From the NCBI RefSeq assembly GCF_021343995.1, contig NZ_JAJTTE010000025.1:38458-102457 (forward strand): 64,000 bases of DNA, written 5' to 3'. Positions 40,023 to 48,688 of this stretch are shown here, piece by piece (position 1 is the stretch's first letter; every line of letters begins with the position of its first letter). This DNA comes from Pseudonocardia terrae (lineage in GTDB: Bacteria > Actinomycetota > Actinomycetes > Mycobacteriales > Pseudonocardiaceae). A program made the translations under genes and the position numbers. The notes below the pieces were generated by a model. That model saw only the letters and a program-made list of their open reading frames with translations, searched no databases and had not been told where the DNA came from.

Positions 40023-41229
40023 GGTCGTGCTGGGCCAGGACGTCGTCCACCGCCGAGGGGGACAGCACCTGGTCCAGCACGAGGATCGCGCAGCCGGTGA
40101 CGCCGCTGCGCCCGGCCAGCGCGCCCGGCTCGACCCGCAGCGTCTGGGTGGCGGTGGCGACCGACCGCCTGAACACCGACTCCCGGATGCCGGCGACCAA
40201 GGGCTCGTAGGCGCCGACGAGGTCGCCGCCCACGGTGATCACCGCCGGATTGAGCAGGTTGACGGCCGAGGCCAGGACCTCGCCGATCCGCCGGCCCGCG
40301 GTGCGGACCAGCCGGACGGCCTCGGCGTCGCCGCCGCGGACCAGGTCCACGACGCCGGACACGGTGTCGACGGTGCGTCCGCGCGCGGTGAGGTCCCGGA
40401 TGAGCGCGGTGCCGCTGGCCAGGATCTCCAGACAGTCGACGTTGCCGCAGTGGCAGGGCGTGCCGGGCCCGTCCGAGATCTGGGTGTGGCCGATCTCGCC
40501 GGCCGACCCGCGGGCGCCCCGTTGGAGCGTGCCGCCGCTCACCACGGCGGCGCCGATCCCGGTGGAGACCTTCACCACCAGCAGGTCGTCGATGCCGGGA
40601 TGGGCGTGCTGCTCGGCGATGGCCATGACGTTCACGTCGTTGTCCACCCGCACGGGCACCGGGAACCGGTCGGTGAGCAGCGGCGGGAGCTTGACCTCGG
40701 CCCAGCCCGGCAGGACCGGGACGCCGATGCTGCAGCCGGCGACCGAGTCCACGGTGCCGGGGATCGACAGCCCGATGCCGCGCACCTGGGCCGGGTCGCT
40801 GCCGGTCTCCCCGAGCAGCCGGGCGAGCCGCTCGCCGACCGCCTCCATCACGGTCTCCGGCCCGGTGCGCACCCGCATCCGCAGGGAGTCCTGGGCCAGC
40901 ACGGTCCCCGCGAGGTCGCAGACGGCGAGCGAGGTCCGGCTGACGCCGACGGACGCGGCCAGCACTTTGCCCCCGGCCGTGTGGAAGGCCAGGCGGGCGG
41001 CGGGCCTGCCCCCCGTCGCGGCGCCGCCCTGCACCTCGGTGACCAGGCCCTCCTTCAGCAGCCGGTCCACCCGCGCGGCCACCGCGGTCCGGGACAGCCC
41101 GGTCGCCCGGCCGATCTCGGTCCGGGTGGCGACGGCACCCTGGCGGATGAGCGCGAAGATCTCGCCCGCGGTGGCCGGGGCGGACGTGGGCCTGCGGCCA
41201 CGGGCGGACCCGATGCCGGCACCGGTCAT
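40006..41229 (-). CDS. ROK-family transcriptional regulator / sugar kinase
   Basis: 407 residues. The N-terminal winged helix-turn-helix (about 20-75) reads EIFALIRQGAVATRTEIGRATGLSRTAVAARVDRLLKEGLV. The ROK domain follows, with VDNDVNVMAIAE (the catalytic-aspartate region), GIGAAVVSGG, and the zinc motif GHTQISDGPGTPCHCGNVDCLE. Such proteins repress sugar genes and respond to a sugar or phosphosugar. ATG 41229 has GAGGAGG about 8 bases upstream. It diverges from nhaA; the gal genes lie nearby, separated by the GNAT gene, but no operator could be assigned. Confidence 0.9.
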   Translation of the reverse strand: MTGAGIGSARGRRPTSAPATAGEIFALIRQGAVATRTEIGRATGLSRTAVAARVDRLLKEGLVTEVQGGAATGGRPAARLAFHTAGGKVLAASVGVSRTSLAVCDLAGTVLAQDSLRMRVRTGPETVMEAVGERLARLLGETGSDPAQVRGIGLSIPGTVDSVAGCSIGVPVLPGWAEVKLPPLLTDRFPVPVRVDNDVNVMAIAEQHAHPGIDDLLVVKVSTGIGAAVVSGGTLQRGARGSAGEIGHTQISDGPGTPCHCGNVDCLEILASGTALIRDLTARGRTVDTVSGVVDLVRGGDAEAVRLVRTAGRRIGEVLASAVNLLNPAVITVGGDLVGAYEPLVAGIRESVFRRSVATATQTLRVEPGALAGRSGVTGCAILVLDQVLSPSAVDDVLAQHDLTPPD

Positions 41230-41301
41230 GACGGGGCCTCCTCACCTGCGTCGATACCGAAGATGCCACATTTTCGCTTTTCGTGTGCGCAAGCCGTGCC
41301 G

Positions 41302-41307
41302 TAGGGT
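41302..41307 (+). promoter_or_regulatory. -10 box upstream of nhaA
   Basis: TAGGGT would give nhaA a leader of about 65 bases ending in GAGAGG (41365-41370) before GTG 41380. An alternative start at GTG 41317, 9 bases after the box, would add 21 residues that NhaA proteins do not normally have. Confidence 0.35.
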
Positions 41308-41379
41308 GACCTCCCGGTGTGCCGGGAAGTCTGGTCGGCGTCGGTCCTGCCCTGCCCGCGCATCGAGAGGCCAACCATC

Positions 41380-42657
41380 GTGAGCCGTCCCGCCCGCCTG
41401 TTCGACCGGGGAACGTGGCCCGAGGCCCGCCGCATCGGCGACCTGCTCCGCACCGAGACCGTGGGTGGCCTGCTGCTGGTCGGTGCCGCCGTCGTCGCGC
41501 TGGCCTGGGCGAACTCGCCGTGGCGCGAGGCCTATGCCGCGCTCGGCGCGATCACGGTCGGGCCGGCCGCGCTGCACCTGGACCTCACGCTCGCCGCCTG
41601 GTCGGCCGACGGGCTGCTCGCGATCTTCTTCTTCGTGGCGGGGCTCGAGCTCAAGCGCGAGTTCGTGGCCGGGGACCTGCGCGATCCGCGCCGCGCGGCG
41701 CTGCCGGTGGCCGCGGCCGTCGGCGGGATGATCGTGCCGGCCGTGATCTTCACCGCGCTGAACGCGGGCAGCGGGACCGCCGTGGGCTGGGCCATCCCGA
41801 CCGCCACGGACATCGCCTTCGCCCTGGCCGTCCTCGCGGTGATCTCCACGCACCTCCCGTCGGCGCTGCGGACCTTCCTGCTCACCCTCGCGGTCGTCGA
41901 CGACCTGCTGGCCATCACGATCATCGCGATCTTCTACACGGACGACCTGCACCCGCTGCCACTGCTGCTGGCCCTGGTCCCGCTCGCGGTGTTCACGGTG
42001 CTGGTCCAGCGTCGCGTCCGGTCGTGGTGGCTGCTGCTGCCGCTCGCCGTCCTCACGTGGGGGCTGGTACACGCCTCCGGGGTGCACTCCACGGTCGCCG
42101 GGGTGCTGCTCGGGTTCGCGGTGCCGGTGGTGCGCCGGACCGAGGGACCCGGGCCGGGGCTGGCCGAGCACTTCGAGCACCGGTTCCGGCCGCTCTCGGC
42201 GGGGGTCGCCGTGCCGGTCTTCGCCTTCTTCGCCGCCGGGGTGCCCGTGGTCGACGCCGGCCTCGACGCCTTCCTGCACCCGGTCGCGCTCGGCGCGATC
42301 CTCGGCCTGGTCGTGGGGAAGACCCTCGGGGTGCTCGGTGCGACGTGGGCGGTCCAGCGGTTCACCCGGGCGCAGCTCGCCGAGGGGCTCAGCTGGTGGG
42401 ACGTCCTCGGCCTGGCGGTGCTCGCCGGGATCGGGTTCACCGTCTCGCTGCTGATCGGGGAGCTGGCCTTCGGCCCGGGCTCGGCGATCGACGACGAGGT
42501 CAAGATCGGTGTGCTGACCGGCTCGCTGCTCTCGGCGCTGGTCGCCACGGTGATCCTGCGCATCCGCAACGCCCGGTACCGGCGCATGGAGGCAGAGGAG
42601 GCGATCGACACGGACGCCGACGGGGTCCCGGACGTCTACCAGCGGCGGGACGACTGA
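41380..42657 (+). CDS. nhaA: Na+/H+ antiporter NhaA
   Basis: 425 residues with about twelve membrane helices. It exchanges cytoplasmic sodium for external protons. Diagnostic segments are LLAIFFFVAGLELKREFVAGDL, AIPTATDIAFALAVLAVI and FLLTLAVVDDLLAITIIAIFY, where the adjacent aspartates VVDD form the ion-binding site, and SWWDVLGLAVLAGIGFTVSLLIGELAF. The acidic C-terminal tail (DTDADGVPDVYQRRDD) is soluble. GTG 41380 is supported by GAGAGG 9 bases upstream. The 3' end abuts the ketopantoate-reductase remnant on the other strand. Confidence 0.96.
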   Translation: MSRPARLFDRGTWPEARRIGDLLRTETVGGLLLVGAAVVALAWANSPWREAYAALGAITVGPAALHLDLTLAAWSADGLLAIFFFVAGLELKREFVAGDLRDPRRAALPVAAAVGGMIVPAVIFTALNAGSGTAVGWAIPTATDIAFALAVLAVISTHLPSALRTFLLTLAVVDDLLAITIIAIFYTDDLHPLPLLLALVPLAVFTVLVQRRVRSWWLLLPLAVLTWGLVHASGVHSTVAGVLLGFAVPVVRRTEGPGPGLAEHFEHRFRPLSAGVAVPVFAFFAAGVPVVDAGLDAFLHPVALGAILGLVVGKTLGVLGATWAVQRFTRAQLAEGLSWWDVLGLAVLAGIGFTVSLLIGELAFGPGSAIDDEVKIGVLTGSLLSALVATVILRIRNARYRRMEAEEAIDTDADGVPDVYQRRDD

Positions 42658-42664
42658 GTCGACC

Positions 42665-42769
42665 GAGCCCGAGCCGTGCGGCCAGCGCCGTCCCGATCGC
42701 CCCGGGGCCCACCACCGCGACCGTGTCGTGCGTCTCGTCCACGGCGGCCACGCCAGTTCCCTCGCTCAC
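42665..42769 (-). pseudogene. N-terminal remnant of a ketopantoate-reductase-like gene
   Basis: Reading from GTG 42769 on the minus strand gives VSEGTGVAAVDETHDTVAVV followed by GPGAIGTALAARLG. The GxGxxG Rossmann motif at this position is characteristic of 2-dehydropantoate 2-reductases (PanE/ApbA). About 35 residues are recognisable; beyond that the frame continues into the antisense of nhaA without any homology. The fragment looks like the 5' end of a gene whose body was deleted when nhaA became adjacent. It is not expected to be functional. Confidence 0.6.
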
Positions 42770-42775
42770 GACCAC

Positions 42776-42804
42776 GTGACGCCACAGTTTCGCACTGCAA
42801 AGAT
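42776..42804 (+). promoter_or_regulatory. Promoter of the CynX-type MFS gene
   Basis: GTGACG (42776-42781), a 17-base spacer and AAAGAT (42799-42804). The -10 ends 7 bases before GTG 42812, favouring that start and a leaderless transcript over ATG 42803, which lies inside the box. Confidence 0.45.
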
Positions 42805-42811
42805 GAAACCA

Positions 42812-44026
42812 GTGACCGCCACGGACGAAACCCACGCCCCCTCCTCCGCCGCAGCACCACCCCGGACCCTCGCTCCCGCCCTCCTCGTCGCCGCGATCCT
42901 GCTGCTCGCGCTGAACCTGCGCGGCCCGATCGTCGCCGTCTCGCCGGTCACCGGGGCGATCCGCGCCGACCTGGGGATCGACGCCGGCACGGCCGGCCTG
43001 CTCACCAGCCTCCCCGTCCTCTGCTTCGGGCTGGCCACGCCGCTCGCGTCGGCGCTGCTCGCGCGCACCGGGCTGGCCCGCGGGGTGCTGGTCGCCCTGG
43101 GTGTGCTGCTCGCGGGGACCGTCGTGCGGTCGCTCGACGGGCTGCCGGCCGCGATCGCCGGCACCCTGCTCATCGGCGCGGCCATCACCGTCGGCAACGT
43201 GGCGGTGCCGGTGGTCATCGGCCGCGACCTGCCGCGGCAGGCGGGCGCCGTGCTCGGGATGTACACGGCCGCGCTCAACATCGGCTCGATGATCACCCTG
43301 TCGCTGACCGTCCCGATCGCGGGCGCGTCGGACTGGCGGTTCGCGTTGGCGTCGTGGGGCCTGCTGGTGGTGGTCGCCGCCGGGGTGTGGTGGTGGGCCA
43401 CCCGCTCGCTCGCGGACGCACCCGCCGAGCGGTCGGCCGGCGAGGCGCCGGTGGCCGGGCCCGTGTGGTGGCGGCGCCCCGTGGTGTGGGGTCTCATGAT
43501 CGCGTTCGCCGGGCAGGCCTTCGCCTACTACGGCGTCACGGCCTGGCTGCCGCTGCTGCTCGGTGACCGGCTCGGGATGAGCGAGACCGCGGCCGGCGTC
43601 AGCTCCTCGATCTTCCAGATCGCGGCGGTCGTCGGGGCCTTCGGCGTCCCCGTGCTGCTGCGGCTGTGCCCCTCGCCCCGGACCGTCGTCGCCGTGGTCT
43701 CCGTGGCCTGGGCGGCGCTGCCGCTCGGCCTGCTGCTGGCCCCGCACGGCTGGGCGGTGTGGTGCGCGCTGGGCGGGGCCGCCCAGGGCGGCGGGATCAC
43801 CGTCATCTTCTCCCTGGTCGTGCGCCGGGCCCGGGACCTGACCGAGAACCGACGGATGTCCGCGCTGGTCCAGGGCGGCGGCTACACGATCGCGGCGACC
43901 GGACCGTCGGTCGTGGGCGCGGTGCACGAGGCGACCGGCGGGTGGTCCGGGCCGCTCCTCGTGGTGTTCGCGTCGGTCCTGGTGCTGTTCACGGCGGGTC
44001 TGGCGGCGTCCCGCCGCACCGTCTGA
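42812..44026 (+). CDS. MFS transporter, CynX/NimT family
   Basis: 404 residues, twelve predicted membrane helices. The first helix LVAAILLLALNLRGPIVAVSPV contains the LNLRGP motif characteristic of the cyanate/nitroimidazole (CynX/NimT, YeaN) branch. The second half starts at VVWGLMIAFAGQAFAYYGVTAWLPLLLGDRLG. The substrate is not deducible. The start is chosen from the promoter geometry; a longer reading to 42728 crosses the ketopantoate-reductase remnant on the opposite strand and is unlikely. Confidence 0.86.
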   Translation: MTATDETHAPSSAAAPPRTLAPALLVAAILLLALNLRGPIVAVSPVTGAIRADLGIDAGTAGLLTSLPVLCFGLATPLASALLARTGLARGVLVALGVLLAGTVVRSLDGLPAAIAGTLLIGAAITVGNVAVPVVIGRDLPRQAGAVLGMYTAALNIGSMITLSLTVPIAGASDWRFALASWGLLVVVAAGVWWWATRSLADAPAERSAGEAPVAGPVWWRRPVVWGLMIAFAGQAFAYYGVTAWLPLLLGDRLGMSETAAGVSSSIFQIAAVVGAFGVPVLLRLCPSPRTVVAVVSVAWAALPLGLLLAPHGWAVWCALGGAAQGGGITVIFSLVVRRARDLTENRRMSALVQGGGYTIAATGPSVVGAVHEATGGWSGPLLVVFASVLVLFTAGLAASRRTV

Positions 44027-44243
44027 GAACTTCTCCGGATCTCTTTCCGGTCGCGTGTATCCGGCGGCGGCCCGCCCTGCTCTTTCCCGGCGTGGGGGAG
44101 GGTGCCGCCGGGCCGGGGCCGTGGGGGTGGCGCAGAAGCGGGTCGGGGGGCCCGTGTCTGCGTCCGCCCCGGCCCGTCGGGTCCCCGCGGCCCGGCCGCG
44201 CCTCGGGCGGGTCGACCTGCTGGACCAGGAGGCCCGGGCTGAA
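44027..44243. other. Intergenic region upstream of the LAL regulator
   Basis: About 220 GC-rich bases between the MFS and LuxR genes. I see no gene, terminator with T-run, or clear repeat. The promoter of the LAL gene occupies its right end. Confidence 0.4.
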
Positions 44244-44249
44244 TACCGT
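44221..44249 (+). promoter_or_regulatory. Promoter of the LAL regulator gene
   Basis: TGGACC (44221-44226, four of six -35 consensus bases), a 17-base spacer and TACCGT (44244-44249), which ends 7 bases before GTG 44257. No Shine-Dalgarno is present. Confidence 0.5.
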
Positions 44250-44256
44250 GCGCAGA

Positions 44257-47200
44257 GTGACCGCCCCGGCCCGTCCGCCGCTGATCGGACGTACCGACGA
44301 GCTGCGGTCCCTTGCCGAGCTGTTCGAGGCGGCCCGCGCGGGCACGCCGGGGGTCGCACTCGTCTCCGGGGAGGCGGGGGTCGGGAAGTCCCGGCTGGTC
44401 GCCGAGCTGGTCGACCGGGCCGGACGGGCCGGAGCCGTCGTGCTCGCCGGGGCCGCGGTCGACGTGGGGGAGAGCCCGCCGCTGCTGCCGCTCACCCTCG
44501 CCGTACGGACGCTGGCCCGCGAACCCGCCGGCCGCGCGATCGTCGAGCCGTGGCGGGGGGAGCTGGAGGCCCTCGGGCTGCTGCCGCCCGCGCCCGGCGC
44601 CGCGGTCCAGGCCGTCCCGCACCACCTCGACGCGGCCGGACGGGTCCTGCTCGGGCTCGCCGCCGACCGGCCGGTCCTGTTCGTCGTCGAGGACGTCCAG
44701 TGGGCCGACCGCGCCACCCGCGACCTGCTCGCCTACCTCACGGCGATCATGCTCGACGCCCGGCTGCTCGTCGTCGTCACGCACCGCGAGGGCGGCGGCT
44801 CGCCCGGGCTCGACGAGCTCGGTCTCGGCGGGCTGCGCCGGCACCCGCGGGTGCGCGGGCTGTCCCTCGGCCCGCTCGACCGCGGGGCGATCGCCGAGCT
44901 GGTGGCGCGTGCGCCGCTTCCGGACACGGACGTCGAGGACCCGGTCGAGCTGGTGTGGCAGCGCTCCCGGGGCAACGCGTTCATCGCCGAGGAGACCGTG
45001 CGCGCGCTGCGCGACCGTGACCCGATGGCGGTCTCGGGCACCTTGCGCGACCTCGTGCTCGGGCGGGTGCGGGCGCTGCCGGAGGACGCCCGCACGGTCG
45101 TCCGGGCGCTGTCGGTCGCCGAGGGCGCCGTCTCGCACGAGCTCGCCCAGCTGGTCACCGGGCTGCCGCCGGATCGGCTGCTCACCGCCGTCCGGCACGT
45201 CGTCGAGGAGGGCTCGGTCGTGCTCGACGGGCCCGGCGCCGAGGGCGGCGACGACGGCTACCGGCTGCGGCACGGCCTGGCCGTCGACGTCGTCTCCGCG
45301 GACCTGCTGCCCGCCGAGCGCCGCGACCTGCACCGCCGGTACGCCGCGGCGCTCGCCGAGCTGACCGCGGGCGGCGACCGGTCGGCCGTCGCGGCGCTGC
45401 TCGCCCACCACTGGGACCGGGCGGGCGACGACGCACGGGCCCTCACCGCCGCTGCCGACGCCGCGAGCGCGGCCGAGCGCGTGCACGGCTACGCCGACGC
45501 CTACCGGCACTGGCGCCGGGTCGCCGACCTGGTCGCCGGGCGGACCTCCACACCGGCCCGGCCGGCACCCGAACCCGTCGTCTCGGTCGGTCTGGACCGG
45601 CCGGCCAGCCTGGAGCGTGCGGCCGAGGCCGCGCACCTGGCGGGGGAGCACGACGCCGCCGTCAGTGTGCTGCAGGAACGGATCGGGCTCACCGCCCCCG
45701 CCGATCCGCAACGGGCCACGCTCGTCGCCCGGCTCGGCGACTACCTGCTGGCGGCGGGCCGGGGCGTCGAGGCCGAGGGCGCCTACCGGGAGGCGCTGCG
45801 GCTGGGCGGGGAGGCGCACGTCGCGCTGCTCGCCGGGCACGCGGAGGCGCTGCAGGCCGCGGGCCGGTTCGCCGACGCCCGTGACGAGGCCACCCGCGCG
45901 CTGGAGGCGGCGCGGCACGCCGGCACGCTCGACGAGCAGGCGCGTGTGCTCGTGACGCTCGGCTTCAGCCTCGCGTACCTGGAGGACACCCAGGCCGGCG
46001 CGGCCGCCCTCGCCGAGGGGCTGCGCGTGGCCGAGGCGAGCGGGTCCCCCGCGGTGCTCGGCAGCGCCTACCACCGCCGGGCCGAGCTCCTCTCCGGGCC
46101 GCTCAACGCCCTGTCCGAGGGCATCGACCTGGCCCTGGCCGGCGCGGAACGGCTGACCGAGCTGGGGCTGGGCCGCACGCACGGCGTGCGGCTGCTCGCG
46201 CTCGCCGCCAACGGGCAGTTCCGCTGCGGGCGGTGGGACGAGGCCGTCGAGGTGATCGACCAGGCCTTCCGGGCCCGGCCGTCGGGCAGCGAGGCGCTGG
46301 ACATCCGGCTGTCCCGCGGCCGGATGCGGGTCGGGCGCGGCGACCTCTCCGGGGCCGCCGAGGACCTCGACGCGGTCGCGATGCTGGCCCACGACACCGT
46401 CGGCGCCCGCTACCGCGTCCCGCTGCTCACCCTGCGGGCCGGGCTGGACATGTTCCTCGGGCGGCCCGAGCAGGCCGTGGGACACACGGTCGCCGGGCTC
46501 GACGCGCTCGAGACCGGGCACGACGACGTCTGGCTCGAGGCCCCGCTGATCTGGCACGGGCTGCGCGCCCACGCCGAGACCGTCCGGTTGGACCGGCCCC
46601 CGCCGGCCGGCGAGGTCGTCCATCGGCTCCGGGAGTCCGGCACCGGGCTGCACGACCGGGCCCGACGGGCGGTGCCGATGGTCGGCGGCCTGGTCAGGGT
46701 GTTCGCGCAGATGTGCGACGCCGAGGTGACCCGCGCCGACGGCGACTCCGATCCCGAGCTCTGGGGCGAGGTGGCCGCACAGTGGCGGCGCCGGGACCAG
46801 CCCTACAACGTGGCCTACGGGCAGCTGCGCCGGGCCGAGGCGCTGCTCGCGCGGCGCACCCGGAGCAAGGCCGCCGCGGAGGCGCTCGCCGAGGCACACC
46901 ACATCGCGACGCAGCTCGGGGCCCGGCCGTTCCTGGAGGAGGTCCGCGACCTCGGCAGACGGGCGCGGATCCGGCTCCCGGACCTGGTCGTCGAGCCGGA
47001 GCGGGCTGCCGTCCCCGCCGTCCCGGCGCCCGTCCCGGGTTCAGAGGACGCGCGTCCGGCCGCGCCGCGGGTCGCCGCGTCCCGGCCGAGCCGTCGGGAC
47101 GTGCTCGCCTCGCTGACCCCGCGGGAGACGGAGGTGCTCGCGGAGATCGCGGCCGGGCACACCAACCGGGAGATCGCACAGCGCCTGTTCATCAGTGAGA

Positions 47201-47316
47201 AGACGGTCGGCATCCACGTGACGCACCTGCTGGCCAAGCTCGGCGTCCGCAGCCGGGTGCAGGCCGGGGCGGTCTACCTGCGCGCCGCCCCGACCGAACC
47301 GCACCCGACCCCCTGA
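44257..47316 (+). CDS. Large ATP-binding LuxR-family (LAL) transcriptional regulator
   Basis: 1019 residues, typical for the LAL group. An N-terminal AAA/STAND ATPase has Walker A in VSGEAGVGKSR (about 36-46) and Walker B in PVLFVVEDVQWAD (about 150). A long TPR-like helical middle (about 430-880) follows. The C-terminal LuxR helix-turn-helix reads LTPRETEVLAEIAAGHTNREIAQRLFISEKTVGIHVTHLLAKLGVRSRVQA. Such regulators are ligand-triggered ATP-dependent activators; the inducer and targets are unknown. A frame open from 43666 overlaps the MFS gene; GTG 44257 is chosen because of the promoter directly upstream and because PLIGRTDEL starts the domain. Confidence 0.92.
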   Translation: MTAPARPPLIGRTDELRSLAELFEAARAGTPGVALVSGEAGVGKSRLVAELVDRAGRAGAVVLAGAAVDVGESPPLLPLTLAVRTLAREPAGRAIVEPWRGELEALGLLPPAPGAAVQAVPHHLDAAGRVLLGLAADRPVLFVVEDVQWADRATRDLLAYLTAIMLDARLLVVVTHREGGGSPGLDELGLGGLRRHPRVRGLSLGPLDRGAIAELVARAPLPDTDVEDPVELVWQRSRGNAFIAEETVRALRDRDPMAVSGTLRDLVLGRVRALPEDARTVVRALSVAEGAVSHELAQLVTGLPPDRLLTAVRHVVEEGSVVLDGPGAEGGDDGYRLRHGLAVDVVSADLLPAERRDLHRRYAAALAELTAGGDRSAVAALLAHHWDRAGDDARALTAAADAASAAERVHGYADAYRHWRRVADLVAGRTSTPARPAPEPVVSVGLDRPASLERAAEAAHLAGEHDAAVSVLQERIGLTAPADPQRATLVARLGDYLLAAGRGVEAEGAYREALRLGGEAHVALLAGHAEALQAAGRFADARDEATRALEAARHAGTLDEQARVLVTLGFSLAYLEDTQAGAAALAEGLRVAEASGSPAVLGSAYHRRAELLSGPLNALSEGIDLALAGAERLTELGLGRTHGVRLLALAANGQFRCGRWDEAVEVIDQAFRARPSGSEALDIRLSRGRMRVGRGDLSGAAEDLDAVAMLAHDTVGARYRVPLLTLRAGLDMFLGRPEQAVGHTVAGLDALETGHDDVWLEAPLIWHGLRAHAETVRLDRPPPAGEVVHRLRESGTGLHDRARRAVPMVGGLVRVFAQMCDAEVTRADGDSDPELWGEVAAQWRRRDQPYNVAYGQLRRAEALLARRTRSKAAAEALAEAHHIATQLGARPFLEEVRDLGRRARIRLPDLVVEPERAAVPAVPAPVPGSEDARPAAPRVAASRPSRRDVLASLTPRETEVLAEIAAGHTNREIAQRLFISEKTVGIHVTHLLAKLGVRSRVQAGAVYLRAAPTEPHPTP

Positions 47317-47329
47317 CGCGTGGTGCCGC

Positions 47330-47992
47330 TCAGCCCGTGGCGGTGCCGGCGGGGGCGAGTCCCCGCACGACCGGGCGGGCGGCGGCCCCCAGGCCCCGCT
47401 CCACCGCGAGCCGGCGCAGCTGGTCCAGGGCGCGGGCCCGGGTGGGGCCGATCGACCCGGTGGGGATGCCGGTGACCCGGCTGATCCGCTCGTAGCTCCA
47501 GGTGTCCTCGCCGAAGAGCGCGGCGATGAGCAGCCGGCGCCGCCGAGGCAGGTCCGCGATCAGCGCACGCAGCTCGCGGGCGATGTCGGCGTCGAGCGCG
47601 CGCTGCTCGGGTCCGGGGGTGGTCTCCGGGACCGTCGCGCCGGCGTCCTCGACGGGCACGCCGGCGTGTGCGGAGCGGTCGAGGATGCGCAGGCACTCGC
47701 GACCGGCGACGGTCGAGAGCCAGCCCGGGAGCCGGTCGGCGTCCTGGATGCGGTGGGCGTTCTGCGCGAGGCGCAGCCAGGTGGCGGAGACGGCGTCGTC
47801 GGCGTCGGCGGGCTGCAGCCGGAAGCCGCGGACCCGGGACCGGACGAGCCGCTCGTAGCGGTCGACCACCTCGCGCCAGGCGATCGGCTCGCCGGCGGCG
47901 ATCCGGTCCAGCAGCTCCTGGCCCGAGGATCCGGCGGCCGTGGTGGGGACGGGCGCGCCGGTGCCGGACGGGGGTGGGACGGGGGTGCGCAT
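47330..47992 (-). CDS. RNA polymerase sigma factor, ECF-like sigma-70 family
   Basis: 220 residues. Region 2 (about 30-95) is recognisable from WREVVDRYERLVRSRVRGFRLQPADADDAVSATWLRLAQNAHRIQDADRLPGWLSTVAGRECLRIL, a pattern common in actinobacterial SigE-like ECF factors. Region 4 (about 140-200) reads ADLPRRRRLLIAALFGEDTWSYERISRVTGIPTGSIGPTRARALDQLRRL. No anti-sigma gene follows; the gene converges with the LAL gene 13 bases away. ATG 47992 has GGAGG 5 bases upstream. Confidence 0.85.
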   Translation of the reverse strand: MRTPVPPPSGTGAPVPTTAAGSSGQELLDRIAAGEPIAWREVVDRYERLVRSRVRGFRLQPADADDAVSATWLRLAQNAHRIQDADRLPGWLSTVAGRECLRILDRSAHAGVPVEDAGATVPETTPGPEQRALDADIARELRALIADLPRRRRLLIAALFGEDTWSYERISRVTGIPTGSIGPTRARALDQLRRLAVERGLGAAARPVVRGLAPAGTATG

Positions 47993-48194
47993 GGATGCCT
48001 CCGAGGGGGGTCCTGCGCGGCCGGGGCACCGGCTCGCTGATGACCCCTCAGAGACTTCCGTCCGGACGGCCTCCCGCGCGTCTGGACAACCCCCTAGGAG
48101 GGTCGCGACGACCCCCCTATTTCCGCGGGGGACCACCCCCGCCACCCGTGGGTGGGCCGGTCGCCGGCCGGGGGAGGACCCTACCGGGGGACGG
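47993..48194. promoter_or_regulatory. Upstream region of the ECF sigma gene with dyad
   Basis: About 200 bases without a gene. GGGTCG-CGA-CGACCC (48100-48114) is a perfect 6-base-arm dyad. On the minus strand it is flanked by two near-copies, TAGGGGGGTCGTC and TAGGGGGTTGTC, which could be a regulator site or an autoregulated promoter. Confidence 0.35.
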
Positions 48195-48476
48195 TCAGCG
48201 CGAGGTGCGCACGCCCTTCGGTGCGGTCCGGCGGGCCGCGTGCGCCGCGGCGGCCGGGGAGTGCCCGCGGCGGCTCGCGTCCCACTCACCGGTGTCCGGC
48301 GGCTCGGCGGCGGACCGCTCACGGGCCGGCTCGCCGCACGCCTCGGCGTGCAGGGCGGAGCGGACCCACGCGATGGTGCCGTCGGGCAGCACGCGGTCGA
48401 TGTGGGCGAGGGTGGTGTAGCGCTCGCGAGCGGTGTCGATCGGCGCGTAGCACCGCTCGCACAGGTGGATCTGCAA
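48195..48476 (-). CDS. Small CxxC protein of unknown function
   Basis: 93 residues starting at TTG 48476, which is preceded by GGGAGG with 5-base spacing. The conserved-looking core is IHLCERCYAPIDTARERYTTLAHIDRVLPDGTIAWVRSALHAEACG, with a CxxC (CERC) and a later Cys that might bind zinc; the rest is basic and disordered. I do not recognise the family. It sits between the ECF sigma gene and the divergent nuclease pair. Longer readings on this strand extend into the promoter of the nuclease genes and are not supported. Confidence 0.5.
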   Translation of the reverse strand: MQIHLCERCYAPIDTARERYTTLAHIDRVLPDGTIAWVRSALHAEACGEPARERSAAEPPDTGEWDASRRGHSPAAAAHAARRTAPKGVRTSR

Positions 48477-48688
48477 CTCGCCTCCCAGGGCTCGGGGCAG
48501 GGCCCCGGGTCGGCGCTGAGACGAGGCTGGATCGGACGCTGATTTGCCCGATTCTGGCACGCGGGGACCGTGATCCCCAGGTCGTCCGGGGTGGCGTCGC
48601 GCACGTCCCGGGATTGTCGGGCCCCGGTTGTACTCTCGGCGCAGCGCGAATCGCACGCGTGTAGTTCGCCCGTCTGGAGGTTCTGCGA
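48477..48688. promoter_or_regulatory. Divergent region upstream of the nuclease operon
   Basis: 212 bases. TACTCT at 48631-48636 is a plausible -10 for the nuclease operon, giving a leader of about 45-50 bases that ends with CTGGAGG before GTG 48689. No gene is supported here. Confidence 0.35.

Noticed and set aside
43882..46902. 1006-residue minus-strand open frame opposite the LAL regulator
   Set aside because: Third-position GC bias and conserved domains support the plus-strand LAL gene; the minus frame has no recognisable domain.
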